Shown one piece after another: positions 1 through 8,227 of a stretch of DNA of 64,000 bases; the stretch's first letter is position 1, and every line of letters begins with the position of its first letter. Below the pieces are notes generated by a model that saw only the letters and a program-made list of their open reading frames with translations, had not been told where the DNA came from and did no database searches. Position numbers and translations under genes: made by a program. This stretch comes from Oscillospiraceae bacterium (GTDB taxonomy: Bacteria; Bacillota; Clostridia; Oscillospirales; Oscillospiraceae), in NCBI GenBank assembly GCA_017398625.1, contig JAFQFP010000031.1, forward strand, positions 1 through 64,000, read 5' to 3'.

Positions 1-50
1 CAAAAAGACCCTGAAAATCAAGGGATTGTTCCGTATCGAAACCTTACAAT

Positions 51-120
51 CCCCCAGTCAAAAATCAAATAGATTTTTGACAGCCCCCTTTACACAAGGG
101 GGCCTTTGGGTGCGGTGCAA
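51..120 (+). repeat. Dispersed GC-rich palindromic repeat, copy 1
   Basis: A run of C, then TCA...TGAC arms around an AT-rich centre, then CCCCCTTTA-N2-CAAGGGGG and TTTGGGTGCGGTGCA. The same order of elements recurs at 44035-44095 and, on the minus strand and more diverged, at 36285-36350. The inner CCCCCTT/AAGGGGG arms can fold as a hairpin. Bases 1-152 hold nothing else I can support. Confidence 0.7.
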
Positions 121-152
121 ACATGTCGATAAATCGGAATTTACGCTAAAGC

Positions 153-443
153 TTACTTTCGGTGGCTGTAATCTACACACACCAATGCAGTACATCTTTC
201 GCAGGGAAAAAGTCCGTCTTTTTGCCGGAGGACCGTCCGAATATGCCCGCGATAAATGACCGCATTACAGTTCGGACACCTTTGCGCTTTGCTGGTGCTA
301 TGCAGCAAAAAACCCAGCAGAAAAAGGGCGACACCCAGACACACCAACACGATATCCAGAACATTCAGCCGCTCCCGAAGCAGGATCCCTGCCAAGCAAA
401 AGCCAAGTGCAGTAGCATAGCATATCCAATGTGCTTTTTTCAT
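153..443 (-). CDS. Small membrane protein with C-terminal zinc-ribbon motif
   Basis: This 96-residue protein is not recognised by name. It has two hydrophobic segments (about residues 6-23 and 28-48), consistent with a two-pass membrane hairpin. They are followed by a short soluble tail with two Cys pairs, CPNC and CERC, about 22 residues apart, as in a small zinc ribbon. The start is supported by an AAGGAGGG ribosome binding site just upstream on the minus strand. It stands alone and is divergent from the DnaD-like gene. The two-TM plus zinc-ribbon layout is seen directly; metal binding is inferred and the role is unknown. Confidence 0.65.
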   Translation of the reverse strand: MKKAHWICYATALGFCLAGILLRERLNVLDIVLVCLGVALFLLGFLLHSTSKAQRCPNCNAVIYRGHIRTVLRQKDGLFPCERCTALVCVDYSHRK

Positions 444-638
444 CGCGCTGCCCTCCTTGCAGTTTTATCCATCTACCTGAAATAATACTCCGCTCCGACC
501 GGAAAAGCAAGCCGTTTTCTGTGCACCGGCGGCTCTGTATCGGTTCCGGTTGGGGTCGAGAACGGATCTAGCCACAACATGCTGTTGCATGACAAATTTC
601 GCCCCGGTTTTTCTCCAAAAATCTTAACAGCGCCGCCG

Positions 639-667
639 TTGCCCCAAAGGGGAAGCTGTGCTATAAT
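639..667 (+). promoter_or_regulatory. Sigma-A type promoter of the dnaD-like operon
   Basis: TTGCCC (639-644), a 17-base spacer and TATAAT (662-667), about 30 bases before the first start codon. The rest of 444-696 shows nothing else. Confidence 0.75.
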
Positions 668-696
668 GTTTTCAAACGCAAAATCGAGGAATTTCT

Positions 697-1575
697 ATGA
701 ACATAGACAGACTTACAATCGAACCGCCGGAGCTTCGCAAGCTGCTGCTGTGCGGCAGCACCGATGCGGTGATGCTGTACCTGTATCTGCGCGTCGGGAA
801 CAGCCAGCAATCCGCTGCCGGGGAGCTGCGGATGTCCCAGTCACAGGTCAACTGCGCCGCCGCTTTGCTGCGGCAGCTGGGTCTGACCGCCGACACCAAG
901 CCGGTGATCCATCCCGGCGAGCGCCCCAGCTACACCGAGGACGATGTGCTGAAGGCTATGGATTCGGACTCCGATTTCCGCTCCCTCTATGGGGAGGTCC
1001 AGCGCCTGCTGGGCAAGGTGCTGAACACCGAGGAGCTGAAGATCCTGCTGGGCTTCACCCGGTATCTGGGGCTCAGCGCCGATGTGATCTCCGTGCTGGT
1101 GTGCTACTGCAAGGAGCGCAACCGCCAGCGGGGCAGCAGCCGCAACCCCTCCCTGCGCACCATCGAAAAGGAAGCCTACGCATGGGCAGAGCAGGGCATC
1201 GACACACTGGAGGAGGCAGCCGCCTTCATCCAGCACCGAAACCTGCGCAACAGCCGCCTGCAAAAGCTGATGGACACCATCCAGATCCGGGGCAGAAATC
1301 TCACCCCCGGCGAGGAGCGCTACGCCCAGAGCTGGCTGGACATGGGCTTTGATATGGATGCCATCGCCATGGCATACGAGCGCACCTGTCTGAACACCGG
1401 CGGCTTGAGCTGGGCATACATGAACAAGATCCTCACCCGCTGGCACGAAGCGGGACTTCATACCGCCGATGCGGTGCGCACCGGTGACCGCAAACCCACC
1501 ACACCCAACGGTGCCGCCGGCGAGCTGGGTGAAAGAGAGATCGCCGCCATTCGCCGCTTGATGCAGGAGGGATAA
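697..1575 (+). CDS. DnaD-domain replication initiation protein
   Basis: This 292-residue protein probably acts in primosome assembly, loading the replicative helicase at origins and stalled forks as DnaD does in Bacillus. The N-terminal 60 residues have winged-helix character. Two DnaD/DnaB-type helical repeats follow, at about residues 90-170 and 195-260. The second ends with the family signature YMNKILTRW. The gene next door, 3 bases downstream, encodes a DnaI-like ATPase, the normal partner. A promoter lies directly upstream. The call rests on the motif and the pairing; the exact B. subtilis orthologue is not claimed. Confidence 0.85.
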   Translation: MNIDRLTIEPPELRKLLLCGSTDAVMLYLYLRVGNSQQSAAGELRMSQSQVNCAAALLRQLGLTADTKPVIHPGERPSYTEDDVLKAMDSDSDFRSLYGEVQRLLGKVLNTEELKILLGFTRYLGLSADVISVLVCYCKERNRQRGSSRNPSLRTIEKEAYAWAEQGIDTLEEAAAFIQHRNLRNSRLQKLMDTIQIRGRNLTPGEERYAQSWLDMGFDMDAIAMAYERTCLNTGGLSWAYMNKILTRWHEAGLHTADAVRTGDRKPTTPNGAAGELGEREIAAIRRLMQEG

Positions 1576-1578
1576 GCC

Positions 1579-2562
1579 ATGGCATACAATTTTGAGATCG
1601 TCAGCCTTGCCCGGGCAAAGCTGGCACAGCAGAAGCTGGAACGGGAGGAACAGCTTCGGGTACGGCTGCTGGATGCCTACCGGCAGACTCCCCGGCTCCA
1701 GCAGATCGACATGGAGCTGCAAAAGAATATGGCATACGCCCTGCAAGAAGCCTTTACCCAAGGCAGCGACCCGGTTGCGGTGATGGAGCAGGCGCGGCAA
1801 AAAAACCAAGTCCTGCAGCAGGAGCGAGATGCCCTTGCCGCTCAGGTCTATCCTGCCGGCTGGCTGGATGAGAGCCCCATTTGCAGCCGCTGCGGCGGTT
1901 CCGGCTACATCGGCAGCACTATGTGCATCTGTCTGGAAAGCCTGTGCCGGCAGGAGCAGCAGAAGAAGCTGGAAGCTATGAATCTGGGCGACCATCACTT
2001 CGGCAGCTTCCGTCTGGACTATTACCCCACCCAATACAACGCCAGTCTCGGCTTCAGTCCCCGCAGCATCATGGAAAAGACCCTGAACCACTGCCGGGAG
2101 TTTGCCGCCGCCTTTACCCAAGGGGCAGGCAACCTGCTGTTTGTGGGCGGCACCGGTCTGGGCAAGACCTTCCTTGCCACCGCCGTTGCAAAGGCGGTAT
2201 CCGCTCAGGGCTGCAGTGTCAGCTATGAGGGTGCCATCTCCCTGTTCAGCAAGCTGGAAAGGGCAAGATTCAGCCCCGGCGAGGACAGCCGCCGGGAAGT
2301 GGAGGATCTGACCAACGCGGATCTTCTGATCATCGACGATCTGGGCACAGAGCTGCCCGGTGCCTTTGTTACCTCCTCCCTCTATGGGCTGCTGGAGGAG
2401 CGGCTGCGGCTGGGCAAGAGCATGATCGTCACCACCAATCTGACCTACGATGAGCTAGCAAAGCGGTATACTCCCCGTGTTGCCTCCCGGCTTTACGGAG
2501 ATTTCGCCCTGCTATCCTTTGTGGGCAGCGATATCCGCATGCTCCGCAGCCAGAACCCCTGA
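1579..2562 (+). CDS. DnaC/DnaI-like helicase loader ATPase
   Basis: A 327-residue AAA+ ATPase expected to load the replicative DnaB/DnaC helicase. The Walker A motif GGTGLGKTF lies near residue 190 and the Walker B LLIIDDLGTE near residue 250. An N-terminal four-Cys region (CSRC...CIC...C, about residues 95-115) matches the zinc-binding element of DnaI-type loaders. The start lies 3 bases after the DnaD-like stop, with its ribosome binding site (AGGAGGG) inside the upstream gene, so the two are translationally linked. Length and layout fit the Firmicutes DnaI/YqaM group. Confidence 0.88.
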   Translation: MAYNFEIVSLARAKLAQQKLEREEQLRVRLLDAYRQTPRLQQIDMELQKNMAYALQEAFTQGSDPVAVMEQARQKNQVLQQERDALAAQVYPAGWLDESPICSRCGGSGYIGSTMCICLESLCRQEQQKKLEAMNLGDHHFGSFRLDYYPTQYNASLGFSPRSIMEKTLNHCREFAAAFTQGAGNLLFVGGTGLGKTFLATAVAKAVSAQGCSVSYEGAISLFSKLERARFSPGEDSRREVEDLTNADLLIIDDLGTELPGAFVTSSLYGLLEERLRLGKSMIVTTNLTYDELAKRYTPRVASRLYGDFALLSFVGSDIRMLRSQNP

Positions 2563-2606
2563 GCACCCCCATGCTCTTATCACATATATAAAAGGAATCC
2601 ATACCT

Positions 2607-3182
2607 ATGCCAAATGAATTTTACGCCTTGATGGGCAGAATGCGCTATATCACCCGCTGGGGTCTGATGCGCAACACCTTTTCCGAGAACATTCAAGAGC
2701 ACAGCTATCAGGTGGCGGTGCTGGCGCATGCTCTGGCTCTGATACGCCGGGATATTCTGCAGCTTTCCGGTCCCGATCCGGACAAGTGCGCCGTTGCCGC
2801 CCTGTACCACGATGTTTCGGAGATCGTCACCGGGGACATGCCCACCCCCATCAAATATTACAACCCCCATATCAAATCCGCCTATAAGCAGGTGGAGCGG
2901 ATCGCCGGAAACCATCTGCTGGATATGCTGCCCCCCCAGCTTCGGGAAAGCTATGCTCCGCTGGTGCTGGAGGACGATCCGGAGGTCAAGCCCACGGTAA
3001 AGGCAGCGGATAAGCTGTCTGCCTACATCAAGTGCATCGAGGAGCAGAAGGCAGGCAACCGGGAATTCGATTCCGCCGCCCAGCAGACGCTGGAAGCTCT
3101 GCAGGCGCTGAATATGCCGGAAATGGATTGGTTCCTTTCCGAATGTCTGCCCGCCTTTGCCTTGACGCTGGATCAACTCTAA
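2607..3182 (+). CDS. yfbR: HD-domain 5'-deoxynucleotidase, YfbR family
   Basis: This 191-residue protein removes phosphate from deoxyribonucleoside 5'-monophosphates in E. coli YfbR, and very similar residues are present here. They include RWGLMRN near residue 17, the metal-binding EHS near 32, YHDVSEIVTGDMPTP near 67-81, and an AADKLSAY motif near 133. Length is close to the E. coli protein (about 199). The gene is 44 bases after the helicase-loader gene and probably shares its transcript, linking dNTP pool control with replication genes. A strong hairpin at 3211-3249 ends the unit. Confidence 0.9.
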   Translation: MPNEFYALMGRMRYITRWGLMRNTFSENIQEHSYQVAVLAHALALIRRDILQLSGPDPDKCAVAALYHDVSEIVTGDMPTPIKYYNPHIKSAYKQVERIAGNHLLDMLPPQLRESYAPLVLEDDPEVKPTVKAADKLSAYIKCIEEQKAGNREFDSAAQQTLEALQALNMPEMDWFLSECLPAFALTLDQL

Positions 3183-3210
3183 TCTCTCCTACGAATGATT
3201 ATTCTGATAT

Positions 3211-3249
3211 AAACAGAGCCACAGGTTTTGGAAACCTGTGGCTCTGTTT
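3211..3249. terminator. Bidirectional intrinsic terminator
   Basis: A perfect 18-bp inverted repeat (3211-3228 and 3232-3249) with a 3-base loop. A-rich and T-rich ends flank it, between the converging yfbR and thioesterase genes. Confidence 0.9.
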
Positions 3250-3265
3250 TATGGAATAGCCGGAG

Positions 3266-3751
3266 TCAGATCCCATCCAGCTTGTCCTTTTTTCTCTGGT
3301 TGCGGATGCGGCGGCGCTCCTCGCCATGTGCCCACGCCAAGTGCTCATCCTCGGTCTGAAGGATCAGCCGGGGAACTCTTACGGGCTTATCCTTTTCGTC
3401 CAGCGCAACCATCATAAAGTGGGCGTTGTTGATCCGCTCCCGCTCACCGGACAGATTCTCCACATAGGTATCCACGCAGACCTCCATAGAGGAGGATCCG
3501 ACCCATGTCATCTTGCCCTTGATGACCACCATTTCATTCTGGTAAGCGCCATGGAGAAAGGTCAGATTGTCCACCGATGCGGTGGTGACATTGCTCATAG
3601 AGTGGCGCTTCGCCACGATGCCCGCCACCTCATCGATCCACTGCATCAAGATGCCACCGAACAGGCGGTTGGCGCCGTTGAGATGGTTGGGACGCACGAT
3701 GTGGACCGTTTCCACCCGGGATTCATCTACGGTTTTTGCTTCCTTGCTCAT
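3266..3751 (-). CDS. Acyl-CoA thioesterase, hotdog fold (YkhA/BFIT type)
   Basis: This 161-residue single hotdog-domain protein is predicted to hydrolyse acyl-CoA thioesters in the cytoplasm. The N-terminal HLNGANRLFGGILMQWID stretch, with the catalytic Asp after GG-x-L, is typical of YkhA/YciA-like enzymes. The C-terminus is Arg/Lys-rich (RRRIRNQRKK). A ribosome binding site AGAGGAG precedes the start. The start overlaps the YitT-family stop by 4 bases, so the two are translationally coupled. Substrate chain length cannot be read from sequence. Confidence 0.88.
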   Translation of the reverse strand: MSKEAKTVDESRVETVHIVRPNHLNGANRLFGGILMQWIDEVAGIVAKRHSMSNVTTASVDNLTFLHGAYQNEMVVIKGKMTWVGSSSMEVCVDTYVENLSGERERINNAHFMMVALDEKDKPVRVPRLILQTEDEHLAWAHGEERRRIRNQRKKDKLDGI

Positions 3752-4749
3752 AGCTGCTCCTCTTTCCCGTTATTTTGCCGTTCTTCCTGTAAAATATCCT
3801 CCGGCTGGGTCTGCTCTGCTTCCACTGCCTCCACTACCTCCGGCGGATGCACCGTGGCGGTGACACTTTTGAACACATCCGCCACCTCGCTGATGGTCAG
3901 ATAAGCACCGGGGTCGATGTCATGCACCAATATTCTCATCCGGGAGATCTGAAAGCGGTTGACCACAAAGTAGATCACCGTCTTTTCCGCGTTGCTGTAG
4001 CCGCCCTTGGCGGGCAGCATGGTAGTGCCGCACTCAAAGGCTTCCATCAGTGCCGCGCTGACCTGCACCGGTCTGTCGGTAATGATCATAACACTCTTGG
4101 AACGGGAAATGCCCTCCACAATAAAGTCAATGGTCTTGAGCCCCACAAAATAGGTGATGATGGAATAAAGGGGCAATATCCAGCTTTGCATCAGCAAGCC
4201 CGCCAGAATATACAGCACCGCGTTGTACACCATCATGAAGGTGCCTACGGTCAGATTCAGCCGCTTGGCAAAGACCACCGCCATGACCTCGATGCCGTCG
4301 ATGGCACCGCCGGAGCGCAGGGTCATACCGCTGCCCACGCCGGAGATCAATCCGCCAAAAACTGCGCACAGAAGCAGATCTCTGCCTGCCAGCGGAGAAA
4401 GCACGGACACATCCACCGGCAGCACATTGGTGATGAGCCACGCCACTGCAGAGTACACGCAAACCACAAAGATGGAATATACTGTAAATACGATGCCCTG
4501 CTTTTTCAACCCGTAGAGAAACAGCGGCACATTCAGTACCAGCAGGAACACCGATAAGGTCAGATACTCCGGGGTAAGCTTTTCCAGAAGCATAGCCGTA
4601 CCGGAAGCGCCGCTGTCATACAGCCCAACCGGAGACAAAAACATGGTAATGCCAAAGGCATTGACAGAACCGGAAACCAGCAGCAGAAGAAAATTCTTCA
4701 GTCGGAGCTTTTTCAGCTCTCCGAAAAAGGAACGCAGCCTGTTCTTCAA
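3748..4749 (-). CDS. YitT family membrane protein (DUF161/DUF2179)
   Basis: A 333-residue protein with an N-terminal five- to six-helix membrane region (about residues 20-215). The cytoplasmic C-terminal DUF2179-like domain, about residues 220-305, includes SRSKSVMIITDRP and ILVHDIDPGAYLTISEVADV. Family function is not established. The start codon appears to be TTG, because no ATG or GTG lies in frame with a ribosome binding site while GGAGG sits 8 bases before this TTG. The last 30 residues are acidic and Gln-rich and extend beyond the usual family end. It forms a two-gene unit with the thioesterase. Confidence 0.85.
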   Translation of the reverse strand: MKNRLRSFFGELKKLRLKNFLLLLVSGSVNAFGITMFLSPVGLYDSGASGTAMLLEKLTPEYLTLSVFLLVLNVPLFLYGLKKQGIVFTVYSIFVVCVYSAVAWLITNVLPVDVSVLSPLAGRDLLLCAVFGGLISGVGSGMTLRSGGAIDGIEVMAVVFAKRLNLTVGTFMMVYNAVLYILAGLLMQSWILPLYSIITYFVGLKTIDFIVEGISRSKSVMIITDRPVQVSAALMEAFECGTTMLPAKGGYSNAEKTVIYFVVNRFQISRMRILVHDIDPGAYLTISEVADVFKSVTATVHPPEVVEAVEAEQTQPEDILQEERQNNGKEEQL

Positions 4750-4778
4750 AGGATCGCCTCCTACAATAAACTGCCAGA

Positions 4779-4807
4779 ATTATACCATATCCGCCGCTTC
4801 AAATCTA
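4779..4807 (-). promoter_or_regulatory. Promoter of the yitT-like gene
   Basis: On the minus strand, TAGATT, a 17-base spacer and TATAAT, preceded by TGG (extended -10), 30 bases before the TTG start. The -35 box is weak. I see nothing else between 4808 and 5009. Confidence 0.6.
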
Positions 4808-5009
4808 CCTAAAACTGAAAATTTCATGTTTTCTTCATGTCGGAGCGATAAATGTCTGCTATAACATGCAGGTAAACTCTGACGGAAACGAAAATCCAAA
4901 ATGGTTACTGCTATTCTTTTCTTTGCCGCAACCTACATTTTGATGCTCAACTTATCCAAATTGTACAGCGTACTATGCCTGTACATTGTATTCGGCGCTT
5001 CAAAAATGC

Positions 5010-5039
5010 AGCGATCCCCCGCGAAAGCGGGGGATCGCT
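5010..5039 (-). terminator. Intrinsic terminator of the redox operon
   Basis: Arms of 13 bp (5010-5022 and 5027-5039) with a TTTC loop on the minus strand, followed by GCATTTTT. Confidence 0.88.
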
Positions 5040-5045
5040 CACTTT

Positions 5046-5564
5046 TCAGAAGCTATCGTAGAATACCACTTCCTCCATGGGTCTGGTAGCGGCGTGCATA
5101 TCCAACGGCTTGCTGTCCGGGTGGGGATACCCCATCATGAGCAGGGCAAGGGGCTCCCAATCCTCCGGGATGCGAAACTCTGTCCGCATGGCAGCCGGGT
5201 CAAAGTGCATCACCCAGCAGCTACCCACACCCAGAGAGTACGCCATCAGCATCAGATGTGTAGTGACGATGGATGCATCCACCGGAGCGGAAAGGGCACC
5301 GTCATACCGTCTGACCCAAGATTCCGCCTTATTATAGCACACCAGCATGGCAGCCGGGGCATCAAAATGGCATTTGGTGCATTTTCTCAGCTTTTCCATG
5401 GCCTCATCTGTGTTCAGCACCAAGATCCGCTGGGGCTGGTTATTGCAGCCCGTGGGGGCAACATGACCGCAGGCAAGGATCCGATGGATGACCTCCTGCT
5501 CCAAAGGTCTGTTTTCAAACTTTCGCACCGAATACCGCTGAGCAGCAAATTCCAAAAAGTCCAT
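5046..5564 (-). CDS. Nitroreductase family flavoprotein
   Basis: This 172-residue FMN-dependent oxidoreductase has the N-terminal RYSVRKF signature near residue 10. The FMN-contacting APTGCNNQP lies near 36-44, and a helix with SLGVGSCWV is near 112-120. It would reduce nitro groups, quinones or related acceptors with NAD(P)H; the true substrate is unknown. It is the last gene of a four-gene minus-strand operon (FMN-binding protein, SDR, YjbR, nitroreductase) with gaps of 9-23 bases. The ribosome binding site is AGGAGGG. The terminator at 5010-5039 closes the unit. Confidence 0.9.
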   Translation of the reverse strand: MDFLEFAAQRYSVRKFENRPLEQEVIHRILACGHVAPTGCNNQPQRILVLNTDEAMEKLRKCTKCHFDAPAAMLVCYNKAESWVRRYDGALSAPVDASIVTTHLMLMAYSLGVGSCWVMHFDPAAMRTEFRIPEDWEPLALLMMGYPHPDSKPLDMHAATRPMEEVVFYDSF

Positions 5565-5573
5565 ATTTCCCTC

Positions 5574-5927
5574 CTATTTTGTCAGTTCATAGCTCATGTC
5601 CACCAGCACCGTCAGCAATCCAAAGTCCAGCCCCTCGTCCAGCAGCACCGAGATCCAATGCTCCTTGTTCATGTGGTAGGCGGGAAACACATAGCGGCCG
5701 TCCTTGACACTGCCGCTGAAATTGGGGTCGCACTTCAGATTCAGCACATCCATGCTGCCCTCCCGGGACAGCCCCAGACAGCCGGGAGAAAGCCCCCGCA
5801 TCAGCAGGGCAAACCACTTCCGGTTCTCCCTGTGCCGGAACACGGCATTCTGTCCATCGTCCTTCCATGGGTATTCCGCTTCTGCGCCATAGGTCTGCCG
5901 CAGGTACTCCGTCAGCCTTTGCGTCAT
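5574..5927 (-). CDS. MmcQ/YjbR family DNA-binding-like protein
   Basis: A 117-residue protein of the MmcQ/YjbR (double-wing) family, usually 110-130 residues. Family features are PWKDDGQNAVFRH near residue 20, LNLKCDP near 62 and NKEHWISVLLDE near 86. The fold resembles DNA-binding double wings, but a function has not been demonstrated in most members. An AAAGGGG-type ribosome binding site precedes it. It sits inside the redox operon between an SDR and a nitroreductase. Confidence 0.88.
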   Translation of the reverse strand: MTQRLTEYLRQTYGAEAEYPWKDDGQNAVFRHRENRKWFALLMRGLSPGCLGLSREGSMDVLNLKCDPNFSGSVKDGRYVFPAYHMNKEHWISVLLDEGLDFGLLTVLVDMSYELTK

Positions 5928-5950
5928 GCCCTTTCCCCTTTCCGTCCGCC

Positions 5951-6655
5951 TTACGGCTCCAGCGTCCAGCCGTGGTCGCCGTGATAGATCATCAGACGGG
6001 TCTGTCCGCCATCGATGCAGATATTTTCGCCGGTGATAAAGCCCGCCTTGTCCGATGCGAGAAACAGCACCATGTTGGCAATGTCCATGGGGTTGCCCAC
6101 CCGTCCCACAGGCTGCTGAACTGCGTCAGCGCCTTCGTAAACGGTGTATGCTGTATCGATCCAGCCGGGAGAAACGGAATTGACCCGTACCTTTCCCGCA
6201 AGGCTCACCGCCAGCGCGTGGGTCAGTGCCGCCACGCCACCCTTGGCAGCGGTATAGCTTTCGCTCTGGGGCTGACTCATACGGTCACGGGAGGAGGAAA
6301 TATTGATGATGCTGGCTCCCGGCGCAAACCGGGGCGCAAACAGCTTGGCAAGGTAAAAGGGCGCGGTAATGCCGATTGCCATGGATCGCTGGAACTGCTC
6401 ATAGCTGCATTTGTCAATGCCCCGGAAGCCGGGAGGGGCATTGTTCACCAGCACATCTACCCTGCCGTGCTTTTCTATGACCTGAGCGGCAAAATCCTCC
6501 AGCGTGACCTTTTCGGCGATATCCCCCACATAGTGGTCGCCCTCCACACAGTCTATGATCTCCACCAAGGCGCCGTTTTTCCGAAATTCCTCTGCGATGC
6601 ACTTACCGATGCCGTTGGCACCGCCGGTGATCACAACCACCTTATCCTGAAACAT
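5951..6655 (-). CDS. Short-chain dehydrogenase/reductase
   Basis: A 234-residue classical SDR. The cofactor-binding TGGANGIG lies at about residues 10-17. NNAPPG is near 87, where most relatives have NNAG. The catalytic Ser lies in INISSSRD and the YTAAK Tyr-Lys pair near 150. The C-terminal TGENICIDGGQ is typical. An Asp at the end of the second strand (IIDCVEG) suggests NAD(H) rather than NADP(H). The substrate cannot be assigned. The ribosome binding site is AAAGGAGG. Third from last in the minus-strand redox operon. Confidence 0.88.
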   Translation of the reverse strand: MFQDKVVVITGGANGIGKCIAEEFRKNGALVEIIDCVEGDHYVGDIAEKVTLEDFAAQVIEKHGRVDVLVNNAPPGFRGIDKCSYEQFQRSMAIGITAPFYLAKLFAPRFAPGASIINISSSRDRMSQPQSESYTAAKGGVAALTHALAVSLAGKVRVNSVSPGWIDTAYTVYEGADAVQQPVGRVGNPMDIANMVLFLASDKAGFITGENICIDGGQTRLMIYHGDHGWTLEP

Positions 6656-6672
6656 AGAGCTCCTCCTTTGTA

Positions 6673-7164
6673 TTACCGCTGGGGCATGGGGCGCTTTTTG
6701 GCGGTGTATTCGCCCACGCAGATCTTGATGACGGTGACACCCATAACCATTTTGTCCACGAAGGTGAAATCCTTCCCTGTCTGGGTCTTCATGAAGATAG
6801 AAAGCGCCTGCTTTTTGCCCTCGATGTCCTCCACCAGCTCTGCCACGCCCTCGCCCATAACGCAGGAATAGCAGGTACCGTACTGGCAGGCAGCTTCTCC
6901 CTCAAAGGGCACGATATCCGTGTCGATCTCGATGAATACCTTAGGGTTTGCCCGGAGCACATCCAGCTTCCTTCCCCGGGTGGCTCCGTGAAGATACAGG
7001 GTCAGCGTGCCGTTTTCCATGGTGTAGCCGTAGTTCATGGGCACCACATAGGGCATATCCCCATCGATCATGCCCACATGAACGATCTTGGCTCTGTCCA
7101 GAATGCCAATGATCTCCTTTAAGTCGGTAACTTCCCTTTCCCGGCGGGTAATTCCTTTTTTCAT
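6673..7164 (-). CDS. FMN-binding pyridoxamine 5'-phosphate oxidase-like protein (NimA-like)
   Basis: This 163-residue split-barrel flavoprotein resembles NimA-type 5-nitroimidazole reductases and related PNPOx-like proteins. Visible elements are MIDGDMPYVVPMNYGY near residues 33-48, LYLHGATRGRK near 57-67 and the Cys-containing CQYGTCYSCVMGEG near 92-105. It is the first gene of the redox operon, with its own promoter at 7201-7229 and a GGAGG ribosome binding site. Relation to resistance cannot be inferred; most homologues are housekeeping flavoproteins. Confidence 0.85.
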   Translation of the reverse strand: MKKGITRREREVTDLKEIIGILDRAKIVHVGMIDGDMPYVVPMNYGYTMENGTLTLYLHGATRGRKLDVLRANPKVFIEIDTDIVPFEGEAACQYGTCYSCVMGEGVAELVEDIEGKKQALSIFMKTQTGKDFTFVDKMVMGVTVIKICVGEYTAKKRPMPQR

Positions 7165-7200
7165 AGCTTGCCTCCTGCTGAATTGTCCTATCTACTGGAA

Positions 7201-7229
7201 ATTATAACGAAGCTGCCTCCAAATTACAA
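7201..7229 (-). promoter_or_regulatory. Promoter of the redox operon
   Basis: On the minus strand, TTGTAA (7224-7229), a 17-base spacer and TATAAT (7201-7206), about 37 bases before the first gene. Confidence 0.75.
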
Positions 7230-7260
7230 CCGCATCATGCAAAATACTGCTCCTTTTTTC

Positions 7261-7289
7261 TTTACAGAGCATTGATTTTCCGTTATAAT
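7261..7289 (+). promoter_or_regulatory. Promoter of the degV-GNAT unit
   Basis: TTTACA (7261-7266), a 17-base spacer and TATAAT (7284-7289). It is divergent from the redox operon promoter. Confidence 0.8.
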
Positions 7290-7345
7290 GAAAGAAAAGG
7301 AAGCCGCTCTTCACAAAACGGATCTTATGATGGAGGGATCTTTGT

Positions 7346-8215
7346 ATGTCTTATACTGTATTTACCGACGGCTGCTCCAATCTGCCCGGACGGCTGCTGC
7401 GGGAGCTGGACATCCGCCCCCTGCCCTGCAGCTACACCATGGACGATGTTCCCGGTGTCTTCCGCGGTGATATCGATGCCTTTGACACCCACGGCTACTA
7501 CGAAAAGCTTCGCAGCGGCTCTGTGATGAAGACCAGCCTGCTGAACACCCAGATTTTTCTGGATCATTTCCGTCCGGAGCTGGAAAAGGGCTTGGATGTG
7601 GTCTATGTTGGTATGTCCTCCGGCATCAGCGGCACCATTCAAGCCGCCCGGATGGCTGCAGAGGAGCTTTCCGAGGAGTTCCCCCATCGCACTGTTCGGG
7701 TAGTGGACTCTCTGGGTGCAGGCTTTGGCCCCGGTCTGCTGTCCTGCCGTGCCAGCGAGCTGCGCAGCGAGGGAAAATCTGCCGGGGAAGCAGCGGATAT
7801 TCTGGACGCAGAGGTTATGCATCTGCTGCAGTTCTTCACCGTGGACGATTTGAACTTTTTGAAGCGCACCGGGCGGGTCAGCGGTGCCACCGCCGCCATC
7901 GGCACGGTTCTGAACATCAAACCCCTGCTCTGGGGCGACCCCACAGGCCATATCGTTGCCTGCGCCAAGGTACGGGGCAGAAAAAAGGCCATCGATGCCA
8001 TTGTGGAAAAATACCGCGCCCTTGCCATCGATCCCCAGAACCAGCGCATCGCCATCTCCCACGGCGATTGCCCGGAGGACGCGCAGCTCCTTGCGGACAA
8101 GGTCTGCGCCGTGTGCCAGCCCAAGGAGCTGGTCATCTGCCCACACGAGCCCTTTACCGGCGCCCATGTAGGCCCCGGAATGCTGGCGCTGTTCTTCTTC
8201 GGCAAAAGCCGGTAA
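7346..8215 (+). CDS. DegV family fatty-acid-binding protein (FakB-like), copy 1
   Basis: This 289-residue two-domain DegV protein is expected to carry a fatty acid for phosphorylation by FakA or a related step. It has the N-terminal TDGCSNLP, the fatty-acid carboxylate-binding KTSLLNTQ near residue 57, GMSSGISGT near 90 and FLKRTGRVSG near 170. The C-terminal AHVGPGML lies near 278. FakB-type proteins hold the acyl carboxylate through the TS pair and the C-terminal His. A ribosome binding site GGAGGG precedes the start. A second family member is encoded at 11569-12417. No FakA gene is in the window. Confidence 0.9.
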   Translation: MSYTVFTDGCSNLPGRLLRELDIRPLPCSYTMDDVPGVFRGDIDAFDTHGYYEKLRSGSVMKTSLLNTQIFLDHFRPELEKGLDVVYVGMSSGISGTIQAARMAAEELSEEFPHRTVRVVDSLGAGFGPGLLSCRASELRSEGKSAGEAADILDAEVMHLLQFFTVDDLNFLKRTGRVSGATAAIGTVLNIKPLLWGDPTGHIVACAKVRGRKKAIDAIVEKYRALAIDPQNQRIAISHGDCPEDAQLLADKVCAVCQPKELVICPHEPFTGAHVGPGMLALFFFGKSR

Positions 8216-8227
8216 CGGGAGAGCGCC

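Noticed and set aside
26..259. A 77-codon plus-strand frame at the window start
   Set aside because: It crosses the dispersed repeat and overlaps the better supported membrane/zinc-ribbon gene.
841..2121. A 426-codon minus-strand frame
   Set aside because: Antisense to the DnaD- and DnaI-like genes; no motif or ribosome binding site.
6673..7164. Nitroimidazole resistance (nim) gene
   Set aside because: Only a general FMN split-barrel similarity is visible; no nim-specific feature can be claimed.
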